Shown here: in pieces, positions 14,696 through 25,905 of the stretch
Layout: each line of letters opens with the position of its first letter
How positions within the stretch are numbered: the first letter of the stretch is position 1
Assembly: GCA_019843655.1 (NCBI GenBank)
Contig: JACDQD010000003.1
Coordinates: 30,306,224-30,370,223, forward strand
DNA length: 64,000 bases
Origin: Lethocerus indicus
Taxonomy: Eukaryota > Arthropoda > Insecta > Hemiptera > Belostomatidae
Direction of reading: 5' to 3'
Position numbers and translations under genes: made by a program
Notes under the pieces: model-generated
Told to the model about the DNA's origin: nothing
Database searches by the model: none
What the model saw: only the letters and a program-made list of their open reading frames with translations

Positions 14696-15212
14696 GAATC
14701 TTGAACTGGCAATAAAATTCGTTTGCAAATGGAGGGCGCGTGAATGGGACACAAAGGACAGCGAATCTCCTCACCTGTTGTTACGCAATCTGCCCGGCCG
14801 TGCTATTCGATGACGTCGCCCGAATCCATTCGAACGGTTACAATAAAACACGAAAAAGGAATAACGAAAAAAACAGTCCGAAAATAAAATAGCCGGTACG
14901 CCGGGGATATTAATTGGAAGAAAATTCGAGTACCGAGCTCACTGGCGGGCCGACTCAACGGAAAACCGGTTTCGGGCCAGTTTCTGCACGGGGGCCGCCA
15001 CCTAAAATTAGATTCAGAGTTATTTCTGTAAAAATTTTTTGTTCGCATAGTTTGAGACCGCGTTACATCATCGGGCCGAATATTGCACAACGGTACATTC
15101 CTCGAATGCGGTCCCAATGAGTGGGCGGAATTTTTCGGTTATATTCTTCCTGTAAAACAATTCTGGGACAATAGAAATATGTATTCATTTTGTCTGCAAT
15201 TTTTTAAATTAT
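14696..15212. other. Intergenic, nothing recognised
   Basis: Open frames on both strands at 14803-15120 overlap each other and have no recognisable motif. Confidence 0.5.
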
Positions 15213-15690
15213 GTTTAGCGACAGAGCGGTGAGGTGACACCGGTGGTACTTTCGACGGTGAATACGCCCATTGATGGTACTCCTGCTCCTACATCCTTTA
15301 CCGGATAGTGAAGAAATCACGTGGCCATTTCCTCTTAAGGCGGCCCTCGGGATTTTAAGGAAGGTGATACGAGGAGAGCCGTCGAATAAAAGGATAGCTC
15401 TTAACCACAAGCCACCTCAAGAAAAACACTCTTCCACACATCCTTTCACATACTTTCATGTGCTCGCTTGTTATACAGGGAAGCTGCAAATTCATGAACG
15501 GACGGGACTTTCAAATTGCAAATCTTCCCGCTCCAAACTATCCCATCATTCCCCAATACTTCCTTCGCGTCACTTTCCAGAGTATCCCGAGGGCCGTCTT
15601 AAGCTGAAATGGCCACGTGACCAGTGGGTGGATTCTCTGAATCAAAAGTGCACTCGCTATAATTATAAAAAAAATTGTAGGGGGTGACTT
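15213..15690. repeat. Inverted-repeat element related to family A flanks
   Basis: Arms of about 58 bp at 15316-15373 and 15564-15621 are reverse complements (shared TCACGTGGCCATTTC, CTTAAG, CGGCCCTCGGGAT). The upstream block at 15213-15275 (TTTAGCGACAGAGCGGTGAG, then CGCCCATTGAT) recurs at 28864-28920 directly before a family A core. The TCACGTGGCCACTCCC block recurs at 20579-20612, upstream of a family A tail. This sequence is therefore probably an internal part of a longer form of that element. Confidence 0.6.
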
Positions 15691-16453
15691 ACAAATTAAA
15701 ACTGGAAAAAGGTAACCACTATTGGAGTGCATACTCAGTGTTTGTTTTTGTTTCCTGTTATAACGAATAAACGCCATATAATTAGTTACCACTTTGGGTG
15801 CACGCGGAGCTACTAGCTAAACTCCTTCATAATTAGGAGTTAACAGAGGTCCCTAATTGAGTTAGGGTGCTCAACTTTTCTTGGTATTAAGCACTGGTTG
15901 GAAATTAGCTGGACGAGATTAGTCGTCCATCGTCTTAAAGAGTGTATGCATTTTAGAGCGAGAGAGGCCGGTTGCGGTGGCCATAGCGCCGTGCCAGCAG
16001 GTGACTAGACTAGGCCCGCAGTACTGGGGTGCGTTGAGGTCCGGCCGGGCAGTACTGCCGTGTTTAGAGTTCCGACTTCTCTACAAGACGAGCCCCTTTC
16101 CAGATGTGACAACAAACTCGAGGGTTTTTTTGTTTTTTCTTTCAATGTATCAAATTCAAAACTGAACAGCCATAATATCGCTTGTCCGTAATAACACAGT
16201 GTTGCAGTACGGAACTGAAGAAAGGGGACCCGAAATAGAATTTTTGGCCTTGGGATAGCCTCTCCTAGGCTTTGTCTGTCTAAGTTGTCTAAGACAAGTC
16301 CTAGCAGGGTCTGCTCCAGGGTCATAACTCGACTAAGCCATCATTTCAGGACAATATTTCTGTTAATAAAATACTCTCTAATAAAGTGGAAATGACAATT
16401 ATTATTGTAATTTTGTAGAAAATAATAACAATAACTGTACACAAAAGAATGAC
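15691..16453. other. Intergenic, nothing recognised
   Basis: No exon or repeat recognised. Confidence 0.5.
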
Positions 16454-16698
16454 ATATATGTGCCCATAATTATGAAAGTGGTCTAAGTCATATATTTCTG
16501 GTTTCGAGATATTTAATGAATTGCTTTAGAATAAATTAACAAATATTTTTATATTATGCAACCTTTTAATTTAGAATTTTATTAGTCTTGATTAATGGAA
16601 GTTTACTATGAATATGAAATTTTGTGTGAATTTCATATGAAAATGTATTTAAAGTTTGAATTGACTTAGACCACTTTCATAATTATGGGCACATATAT
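16454..16698. mobile_element. MITE with 37-bp perfect TIRs
   Basis: The sequence beginning ATATATGTGCCCATAATTAT at 16454-16490 is repeated exactly in reverse complement at 16662-16698. The total length is 245 bp, the interior is AT-rich and noncoding, and the ends fall in TA dinucleotides. This is the usual architecture of a Tc1/mariner-type miniature element. The perfect TIRs point to a fairly recent insertion. The TA target site cannot be separated from the TA-rich ends. Confidence 0.85.
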
Positions 16699-18956
16699 TG
16701 TTATAGGAATCTGGTTGATTAAAAATAATTGAATGATTTTTACTATTGACTATTTTTTTAGTATTGATTTGTAATGAAAATCATGTTAAATAAATAACCG
16801 ACAATCTAATGGATGATGATAAAAAATTTTAGAATGAAATTATTTATTTCTGTACTGAAACGTTTTGTGTTGCCTTATCTAGTGGTTTACAACAGTCAAA
16901 AACCAAATCGCATTTAACAGCATAAATAAATATGAAATTGATGACTGTGTGCCGTTCAGATATACTGTAGATTTTCTGTACATCAGATTAAATACTTGTT
17001 ACTGATAAACAAATATAGTTGCATTAAAAACAACTGCAGGTACAGTTTTCAAATAATTAAATGATGAAATAGCTCATTATTTCTTTGTTATTAATTCATT
17101 ATAACTCTTTCACCTATTAAGGTAAATGTCAATGTGAAATAATTTCATATTATGTATTGTTGGTTTATTAAAGAACTCTTGGCTCAAGTTCTTTGGTTAT
17201 ATTTTGTAAGTACATTTTCAATATCATCATATTAGGCTTTATAATTTACTTTTGTAAATTTTCTATATTAAAATCTAGTTTTAATTATTCGTTATATGTT
17301 AAGCTGTATGTTAGTTGTGGTCCTACAAAAAATATTTGAATTTATTATATTCCAGTTTAGTTTAGTTATTAAGAACAACATGTTTATAGTTTAAGGGTAA
17401 TCTTTCAGGCGAAACTCTTATATTCGTAGAATTCTTTTGTTTAAAGTATCTTAACAGTTATCCTCTGGTTTACAGTATGTCAGTTCTTTAATTTGGGGAA
17501 GAGTTATGGCGCTAAGTTAAAGCTTATAATTGAAGCCTGTCGTAGTTCGCCAACCGGCCGCTTACAAAGGCCCGGCGCTTCACGCGGTCGTTGACGGGCC
17601 GCGGGTGGAGGGGCGGCCTTTGGCATTCGATTATTGGCCCCCCGATGACCTTTGGGCCGGGGGGTGGGGGCCCTGGCGCCCCTGGCAACATAAATAACCA
17701 GCATAATTTCCCCGTTTCTCCTCAACTCATAGTTTCGCGTTGCGCAATCCCCCTTTGCCGGAGTTGGACAACAGCGCCACTTTTCGGGGACGGGGGCCAA
17801 TTTTCAATAATACAAATGCCGTGCATTTATTTATTGGACGGGCTCCCGGTCTGTAAACAGCTTTCAGATAATAAACCTGAGACGCGGAAACAGCGCGCTG
17901 GAAGGTTAATTTGTCGTGCGAAGGGGGCGACCCAAAGGCGCGCCGCAAAGACGCAACTCGAAGTACCTTTGACTTTGCCCATTAATATAAATTGGGCCGT
18001 CCCCCAATATCCTTCTCTATTCGTGACAATCTATAACTACAGAATAATTCAGTTGTACAAGCAAACTAAACATTTATACGTAAATGAATATGATTTGAAC
18101 AATTTCCGTTGAGAACAAACTCTGTAGATTGGAAATCTAATTAAAACTGGTACTTTTGTGTTACGCCATAATGTCCTACACTTATTTATACAGAATTAAA
18201 CTGGAAATCGATGGTTGTTGAGTACAACAATGAAAACTTAACCTTAAATTGGCGGAATTCGAGTTTGATTTACACAGAACGTTCTGCCCATTGGCTATTA
18301 GCGAGTGTTACAAGAGAATCGACCAAATCAACTCTTTTCGATTAACGATTCTGAAATGAGCACACAATTGTAATCTCCTCCTACTCGGTTGGGCTCGAAT
18401 CATGCCGAATATCCCCAGGGAGGCGGTCACGTGACTCACTTCTTCGGTACTTCTTCTTCAGCGAAGTAGGGCCCGAAATGAAAGTACTTCGGGTTACGTA
18501 CGACAAGTTGACTTTTCCCGTTCGCAAGCTCGGACCCGCGATTGCGGCGTGATTTATACGCCGCTTCGATAACACCTGGGGCTTTCCAGGAAAATATTGT
18601 AAGTTTCAGAGCGAAAATCTGATTGGATTCGATGTGCCTTCTTGGCCTATCATCCTTCTACGTAATTACCGTAGATTGTGTCCTATACCCCTTTCCCTTG
18701 TCTAAATTATAATACTTAGCGAAACGTCGTCCAATATTTATACCCGTCTTATGCAACAGCGCCCTCTCGTTTCGGAAATTTTATCGTCCACCCTCCGCGA
18801 TCAATTTTTATAATGTCCGATTGATTAACCCCGCATTTGGTTCATATCGCTGTTCCTCTTAATGATATCGCCAAGAAAATTCTTACCCTCTTCCTGCGTC
18901 CGGTAAAAATCTCGATTTAAAGATCTGGTCACCGTTAAACAGCAATCTATGCAAAT

Positions 18957-18958
<2 letters not shown>
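16699..18958. other. Intergenic spacer
   Basis: AT-rich to about 17500, then a GC-rich island at about 17510-17960 carrying overlapping open frames on both strands without recognisable domains. No splice-consistent exon was identified. Confidence 0.5.

Positions 18959-19005
<47 letters not shown>
18959..19005. repeat. (TA)n microsatellite
   Basis: Pure TA dinucleotide run. Confidence 0.97.
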
Positions 19006-19008
<3 letters not shown>

Positions 19009-19249
19009 ATGCTATCCGTTCGGTGAACCGGCGATGCTTTCATGATTTGAAATGATAACAGGCGAAGATATATTATTTTCATTCGCCCCCCTCCAACCCG
19101 CTTTCAAAATGCAATTAGAAAGTAAAGTTCGTTAGAAAGGAAAGTTCATTCCTTCCATGACCCTTTTGAAGAAAGGGCGCACTAAAAATAGATCCGAGCA
19201 AGTAGCCGGAATCGAACCTCGTTACTCGAACGTTCGGTGGCCGCAGAAA

Positions 19250-19440
19250 ATTTGATACCGCTGCGGTTGGCGAAGTCGGATTCGGTTTTATATTTTATTG
19301 CTTTTATGTGCTCTCTGTATCTGTCCTCTTATCTTCAGCCCGGTTCGGCCGATGTATTCGCCGTCCCACGTTCCGCATGTTATTTTGTACACTCCGCTCT
19401 GTTTGTGCTTGTTTTCTTGTGGCATTTTTCTAGTTTGTTC
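19250..19440 (-). pseudogene. Decayed GIY-YIG endonuclease domain of a Penelope-like retroelement
   Basis: The minus-strand translation from 19440 gives about 50 codons containing SGVYKITCGTWDGEYIGRTG, then basic residues (KIRGQIQRAHKSNK) and a stop at 19290-19288. A one-step frame change at about 19292 restores KTESDFAN. The GVYKI...YIG-RTG spacing and the downstream ESDFAN-like block match the GIY-YIG nuclease domain that Penelope-like elements carry C-terminal to reverse transcriptase, where it nicks target DNA for primed insertion. No reverse transcriptase frame is visible nearby, and the fragment is frameshifted and truncated, so it is inactive. A plus-sense family A tail (19460-19520) lies immediately beside it, which links that family to this endonuclease. 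The domain call rests on motif recognition only. Confidence 0.75.
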
Positions 19441-19445
19441 TTTTT

Positions 19446-19640
19446 TTTATACGATAAGACAGAAACACACGAAATCTACGGTATTCCAACCCCTCGCAGA
19501 CCACAAAACAGGTATTCTAATCAAATTCCAATTGTTATTTAATTAATTTAATCGTAATTTAAACTATTGCGGCCCCCATCTTGCATCAAGCTTCTATTCC
19601 TACTCGGAGGTGAGATAGCTTCTCGCCATCTTCAGTAGGT
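19446..19640 (+). mobile_element. Family A tail adjoining the endonuclease remnant
   Basis: AGACAGAAACACACGAAATC, CGGTATTCCAACCCCTCGCA and ACAGGTATTCTAA form the conserved tail (19458-19521). A detached minus-sense fragment of the core (CTCGCCATCTTCAGTAG) lies at 19622-19638. Confidence 0.8.
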
Positions 19641-20284
19641 TGGCAGGAGACACTGGGGCATTTCGGATTAATTGTCAATGGTCCACTAGAAAATAATATC
19701 GTGAAGATTGAATTTAAATTACAATATTCGAACGGCCAAAGGATTAAACCTGGCGGTATCGGCGAACGTGCAATTTGTGCATTGTGAAATTCGTCCGTTG
19801 ATTTTGCAATTTGACAATATCCAATCATCAATAAGTGTACATGTACAGGATGGGCCGTGTACAGTGTACACATGTTGTACCACTTGAGTGGGTGGAATGC
19901 GCCCAGTCATGTATGTCACACACAGACAGACACACACACACACACAGACAACTCGAGCCCACAATTCGTCCATGTACCAACTTTCTCTCGTTCGATCCAT
20001 CCGCATCAACAATACCGACGGTTCTAGAAAGCGGTCGTGTGCGCATATTCCTACTCTTAACGTCCTTCCAAAAATTGTTTTTTCCGTCTTATTTTCTCTA
20101 GACGTTCTGCTCTCAATACTGCCCGGTCTTCAACCTTTATTTCTCAACTGACGTATTCGTCATCTTCTTCATTGTCGCCGTCTATCCAGAAGTATTAGAG
20201 TATCTTGGTACTAATGTGAAGTACCAACCCCCGTCTTTAAACCGTGTTGAAACAGCTCTTTCTACAGAAAGAAAAATTAACCTT
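19641..20284. other. Spacer with one family B copy
   Basis: Contains a short CA-rich microsatellite (about 19918-19950) and a family B signature, CTGCTCTCAATACTGCC, at 20107-20123. No gene recognised. Confidence 0.5.
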
Positions 20285-20460
20285 CTATTCACTGTTAGTT
20301 TGGAAAAAACGTCCAAAGTGCCGAAGTGACTAACACCGCTACTGAAGATTGCGAGCGGCCGAAACCGGTCTAGCAAAAGACCAAACCGGCGAGAGGAAAC
20401 AGAAACTCACGAAATCTCTGTATTCCAAAACCTCGCAGACCACAAAACAGGTATTCTAAA
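20285..20460 (+). mobile_element. Family A repeat, plus-sense
   Basis: TCCAAAGTGCCGAAGTGAC, the core GCTACTGAAGATTGCGAGC with CCGAAACCGGTCTAGC (20337-20375), then the GAGAGGAAACAGAAAC block and the tail ACAGGTATTCTAAA. The putative stem II carries a G-to-T change relative to the consensus. Confidence 0.85.
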
Positions 20461-20578
20461 CTGTAAAAAGAACATACAACATGCAACATTGATATTCAAT
20501 CAGCGCTAACAACGAACATACATTAATGGTTTTCCCCTTTTTTTTTATATTTATATTGTATTTTTGTTAATCATTTAG

Positions 20579-20795
20579 GTCACGTGGCCACTCCCTTTTC
20601 AGGCACCTTTAGGGAACGTTTGCAATGTCGGAGGGCGGTAGGGTTGGACGGTCCACGTGCATCGAACGAACTTTAGTTGAGTGCATCCCCTCCAAATCAT
20701 TGGATCCTTTCTTAACCGGCGAGAGGAGACAGAAACGCAAGAAATCTACGGTATTCCAACCCTCGCAGACCACAAAACAGGTACTCTAAAGTACC
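20579..20795 (+). mobile_element. Family A 3' part joined to satellite-like segment
   Basis: The tail block at 20716-20793 (CCGGCGAGAGGAGACAGAAA to ACAGGTACTCTAAA) is preceded at 20653-20692 by CGAACGAACTTTAGTTGAGT, nearly identical to part of the 70-bp satellite unit. Before that lies the TCACGTGGCC block shared with 15.3 and 15.6 kb. The hammerhead-like core is absent. Confidence 0.75.
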
Positions 20796-21486
20796 TGTTT
20801 TTTTCTGTTTGAAAGCGTTGAAAAAAACAGATATAACCTCACGAATTTATTATCGATCGATATGGCGTCCACTAGGGGCCACTTTCACGAAACGAAACGG
20901 ACGTCAGTATTTCATATTTTGACGCGAGTCTCCAAATTGGCGCTCTCCGGAGTTGGCAAATGCCAAGGCCTTCATCCCCAAAATCATAAAAAAAAACAGC
21001 GTCAATAATTGTCCCCTCTCCCCCTATCTATCTTTCACTGACAGAATCTTTCAGTGTCTTGCTCAACTTCCAAGCGTTGAACGCGTGCTTCGCTCGGAAA
21101 CGAAGAAGAGCGAAAGGCGAAGCCGAAATATGAAGAGTAATACATTTTTCAGAACTGAACTTTGAGTCGAATATTGAGAGCAGTAACATTCACATGTGCC
21201 GACCGTAAAAGAAAAATGAACTATCGTATCCATAACGTATTTATTGTAGAAAGTTTTATTTTGGAAAGTGATCTTAAGTTTGTGACTCAGGTTGGATCCC
21301 ATTTCAGATTGATGTTTCTTGTTTGACATTGACATGCAAAAATCACATACAAACATCACTTTTGATATTCTACAAACAGACATCGAAACTAATGTTTCTG
21401 AAAGTGTATTTTAATGACCGGTACTGTTCGTCGGAAAGCACTTCAAATTATTCATGAATAAAGCCCGGGGAATACACTATTTATTA
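20796..21486. other. Intergenic, nothing recognised
   Basis: No recognisable gene or repeat. Confidence 0.5.
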
Positions 21487-21606
21487 CCGTAGATTTCATG
21501 TGTTTCCGTCTCCTATCGCCGGTTCGGTCTTTTGCTAGAGGAGACAGAAACACACGAAATCTACGGTATTCCAACCCCTCACAGACCACAAAACAGGTAT
21601 TCTAAA
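21487..21606. mobile_element. Short family A inverted pair
   Basis: A minus-sense block (ACCGTAGATTTCATGTGTTT to TCTTTTGCTAG) is fused directly to a plus-sense block (AGGAGACAGAAACACACGAA to ACAGGTATTCTAAA). The core is deleted at the junction, giving a nearly perfect short hairpin. Confidence 0.8.
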
Positions 21607-22628
21607 ATACTATTGATTATAGAATACACTACGCAGAACAACTGTTGTAGACATTTGTGTTACACTAGGCTTTGAAATGTATAAGTGTTTCTCCTTCACG
21701 AAATTTTTAGTTAATAATAAGTAGAAATTTTTTATTATAATATGTATAATTTATACCGAATACAGTGGTTACAATAGTTTGAAATAAGCTTTTCAAACCA
21801 AAAGCCATTTGGGTGGCTTTTTTGCCACCAAAAGAGACAATATACTAATTGGTAGGTCAGATAGGGGAAGTTGGTGCCTAGTGGGGTTATATAAAATATA
21901 AATAATATTACAGCTATTTTTTTACGTATATTTGGATTCACGTTCTTCAGCTACTTCCCCCTCATTGGAATCGGGTGGTTGGGTCTAAGCATCAAGCGTC
22001 CGGCGAAGAAGGGGTTGATTCAGCCCCCGGGGTGAATCAACCGCGATTTCGAACATATGCGAATATGATGGATCGAGAATGCGGTACGTACCAATTTCTG
22101 TGTTAACAGGGAGCGTTAAGACGTGGCGTGAATTTGGCGTCGAGAGTGCGGGTGAAAGTGGTGTCACGCATTTATTGTTGCGGACATTAACATTTAGTGT
22201 CTGCCATCAGCGGTGTGTTTCCCATTGTTATCCGCCGGCTGTTACCGATCGCAGGGACGGCTCTTCTTACAATTCTCCACTCGAAGAAAACGCCCCTCCG
22301 ACCAAATGCCAACCCCTTCTCTCCCTCCGCTTTCGGTCTCCTCTTGCGCAATAGGTAAAATCACAAAGTCCTCGGTTCTTTATTGTTTCGAATTACCACA
22401 TTAATACTGTAAACATTTCAAGTAGTGTCTGCCTTAATAACCAAGTACATAAATGTCGAGAGGCTCGTATGTAAAGGAATGCGTGTATTAACCAATATTT
22501 GTATATCGTATTGTATATTGTATTTATTGAAAAATGAAGTTATTTGTATTTGGTAAAATCACAGTTGGCCAGAGCGCCCGAGAGGTTAGAGGAAAAAAGA
22601 AACAAATTTCTATATTTCGTCATTACAA
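21607..22628. other. Intergenic, nothing recognised
   Basis: Overlapping frames at 21985-22404 lack recognisable motifs and splice context. Confidence 0.5.
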
Positions 22629-22900
22629 TTTACATTTTTGTTTGTTAAACTGTTGTTCGTTTGCATCTCTCAATTTACAGTTTTCATATAATCAAATTAC
22701 ATTTTCGTTTGTGTACATTACTGTTCTTTTATTGTAGATCTAAATTTACAATTTTCATATTCTCAATTTACATTTATATTTGTTACACTGCTGTTCCTTT
22801 GCATCTCTCAGTTTACAGTTTTCATATTCTCAATTTATATATTTTTTCTTACATTGTTGTTTTCATGCACCTCTTAATTTATATTTCTTGCATATCTGAA
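22629..22900. repeat. Degenerate minisatellite, about 68-bp period, four copies
   Basis: Four successive T-rich units start near 22629, 22696, 22767 and 22834. Each contains TTTACATTT, an ACTGCTGTTC-like block, CATCTCTCA and TTTTCATATTCTCAA. Confidence 0.75.
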
Positions 22901-24901
22901 TCGGCACTTTTCCCTACCGCCACTAAAACAACAAAGCTCCTATCGGACGAGCAAAACCGAGGTGACCACCAACGGCACTGTTACCGTTTACCATTTGCCC
23001 GGCAAGAATTTTTCCCCGGTTTATGTTCGGCGATGACAGACGATTAAATATATAAAAGGAAGGGGGAATAAAAATCAATAATCCGCAGGATACTTTCTAA
23101 AAGCGACAGAGCTGACATCATCCTGAATATGGAGAGAATGAGAGGGAGCTAGTGAGGGAGGGAGGGATGGAGGGAGAGAGAGAGAGAGAGTGAGAGAGCT
23201 CTCATAATACAAGGTTGACATTTAATTTTTGTCACGCTGATTTATCGATTCAACTGACCTATCGCCAGCTTTTTGTATATACAGACATTTTTAAACGGTT
23301 GTTTATTTTTCGCTTAATCGCCCGCTGTGTGTTTTTAATCTCTCACTTCGACTTCTTTACTAAATTCGCCTTACACCACTCCCAAGATCGGTATAAATAA
23401 TATTATATGTACGCGATGCCGTATTTTTGTAAACAAAATAAAAACCGAACGGAGACGAAATAAAAGGGAAATATAATTACGCGTTTTTAACTTTGTAGGC
23501 AGAGTTGTGGTGGCCAGCGGTGGGGTGTCCTGGTTACAAGTAACAAAACCCTCTTGCTCATAATCACACAATAGTACAATAATAAAACATTAAACAATAA
23601 CACTGACACTATTATAGATCAGTTCAGAAGTGAAAGTAAAAAAACCGGTCTTCAGGCAGTATTGAGAGCAAAATGTCATACATACTGATCAGAAGAGAGA
23701 ATCATCTAAAAAACTGTCAGTACAGTTGGCTTAAACGTAATATCAAGAGTTCTTTGAAAGGAGAAAGTCGGGCATATTTTTTTTAGCTGTGAGATATTTA
23801 ATTAACAAATAAATTAAGGCGCTTTAAAATTATTTTTTAATGCACGCCCCCAAACACAATAACGACCCGGGGGTGAGTTTGTTTACTTAAACAGAAAACA
23901 CAAAACGGACCCCCTAAGTGTGCGACGTTTTATTGGCGATTGGACGACACTTTTTTTGAAACTTAAATAAAATTATTCAGAAGTTATGATAGATCTGTTC
24001 TGGAAAAAATTAATTTCTCCGAGACCGCCTCCAGTCGGAACTAATCGGCCTTGGAGGTACCTCCCTCCTCCCCCCCCCCTTAAAAGTTCATCCTTAACCT
24101 TTAAAATACGAGCGTTTGCTGAGAAATTCCTTTCTTAAACTTTGCCCCATTGCCCATTATTATCAGGTTTTCTTTTTTTCAGTTTCTGAACTGTTTTTTT
24201 TTTTGTAATTTTTATAGACTGAAAAATGCCGAGAGCACGCGGACAGAAGGCTTGTCGTCCAAGCTGAAACGACTTGTAGGCGGCAACAGCCGGTTAGTAG
24301 TACATCGACTACAATGTATATAATTGATGTACAATGTACACAATTTATACACAATGTGTATAAAAAAAACGGCGTGCAATCATCTTCTTAAATGCGGTAG
24401 CGGCGAGAAAATCACCTACCCCTTCCCCAACCATTCCGCGTAAAAGGAACGAATGTACAGTGGAAAACGCTCGAAACTGAATTTTTTCGAGTTTAACTGC
24501 GGCCTCGGTAGCTGAAACACCAGGTATATATTGACCCGAGAGCATTTACAATGAAATCAACAACAACAAACAATGAAATCATAACGTTGTATCAACGCTC
24601 GGATAAAGGGTTACCGCGGTACTTTGCAGCGGCTGGTGGCACCAAAAACAACGCGCAGCACACATAAAAACAACATGTATTATGAAACAATGCGGTTTGA
24701 GATAAATAAAATTCTGGTTTTCCTTTTTAAGGTATCTTGAAATGCAATTGAATTAGAATTGTACGATTACGGCCGTACGCGAAAGGTTGCAGAATGTGAA
24801 CAAAAGAAATTTTAGTTTCAAGAAATTTCATCGCTATCGGGAAAAATCCAAGTTGGACATTGTTTCCAATTTAGGTAGGGTCCAGTTTTATTTTCAGTTT
24901 A

Positions 24902-24904
<3 letters not shown>
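22901..24904. other. Intergenic spacer with simple repeats
   Basis: GA-rich patch at 23150-23200 and a family B signature in reverse (CAGGCAGTATTGAGAGCA, 23654-23671). No gene recognised. Confidence 0.5.

Positions 24905-24975
<71 letters not shown>
24905..24975. repeat. (TG)n microsatellite
   Basis: Pure TG run of about 70 bp. Confidence 0.97.
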
Positions 24976-24976
<1 letters not shown>

Positions 24977-25496
24977 TGAACATCTGAACTGATACAGATT
25001 CCTCTTCATCGTGGACTCATCCCTGTCTTCGGTTCCCCATTCCGGTCTGTACTGCCGGGACGGTACTGGAATCGGCAGAGTGTGGAGACGTACCGTAATT
25101 GAAAAATTACAAGACGCGTTAACGGCGGAGAATATTTTTGCGACACGGTCGTTAAAACCGGGGAAATCGTAAAACTAATGCGATTCGGCTGTAAATTATT
25201 ATGTTTATTGCCGTACCTAACGCGTCGACGTCCCGTGTGTGTTTTTTGTTCGTGTGCCAGGTCTCCGAGAGCTCAACGCCTGTCCACAGTTACCGTGCAT
25301 CCACCTTCGAACAATCAAACTGAGAATATATCACTTTTGTGTCCGACTTTAATATCTCGCTCTGAATAGTGGCCGGCTTTATTAATTAACACCTGCACGT
25401 TATCGAATTTTCGTTACCATCGCGCGATTATAGGGTGATTCGCGCGGAAACGAGGAACAACTACCCTTCACGGAACCCAATCGTTAATGAAATCTT
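24976..25496. other. Spacer
   Basis: A block at about 25000-25055 (CCTCTTCATCGTGGACTCAT) is similar to 41166-41210 in intron 2 of the cuticle gene, so it is a dispersed repeat fragment. Otherwise nothing recognised. Confidence 0.45.
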
Positions 25497-25905
25497 TCAC
25501 TTTTAAGAACTCGGATCGCGAGGCAGTGTTGAGAGCAGAGCTTTCACAAATTACCCCAGAGATTTTCCATCGTTTCCACTGTAAAAGTTACCTTCCCGCC
25601 TCGAGAATAGGAAATCGTTTAATCCAAATGTATTTGAAAAAGAAAAAACTGTTTTATTTCATTAAAATTAATTTCATTATAATTAATATGCTCAAGTATT
25701 GCTCTCAATACTGCTTGGCAAAATATTCATACCAATAATGACTAACTCGATCTTCATCATTACCGTTGGTTTCTCCGAGCGAATCTTCGTTAGGAAAATC
25801 AATTTCATCGTTTCTCCGTTTTTTTTCATGTTTTAACGTCCGACAGGCTTGGGTGAAAATTGTGCTCTCAATACTGAACAGCGGTTAGTTCTTGAAAGTG
25901 AACGA
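25497..25905. repeat. Family B inverted pair
   Basis: The arms at about 25497-25549 and 25852-25905 are imperfect reverse complements of about 52 bp. The shared blocks are GTGAAA, TGCTCTCAATACTG, a GCGG/GCGA-like stretch and TTCTTGAAAGTGAA. A third signature lies between them at 25700-25719. This resembles a non-autonomous element with TIR-like arms, but the termini are not defined by a TSD. Confidence 0.6.

Noticed and set aside
17591..18112. 173-codon plus-strand open frame
   Set aside because: It overlaps antisense frames in a GC-rich island, has no recognised motif, a low-complexity start and an AT-rich end.
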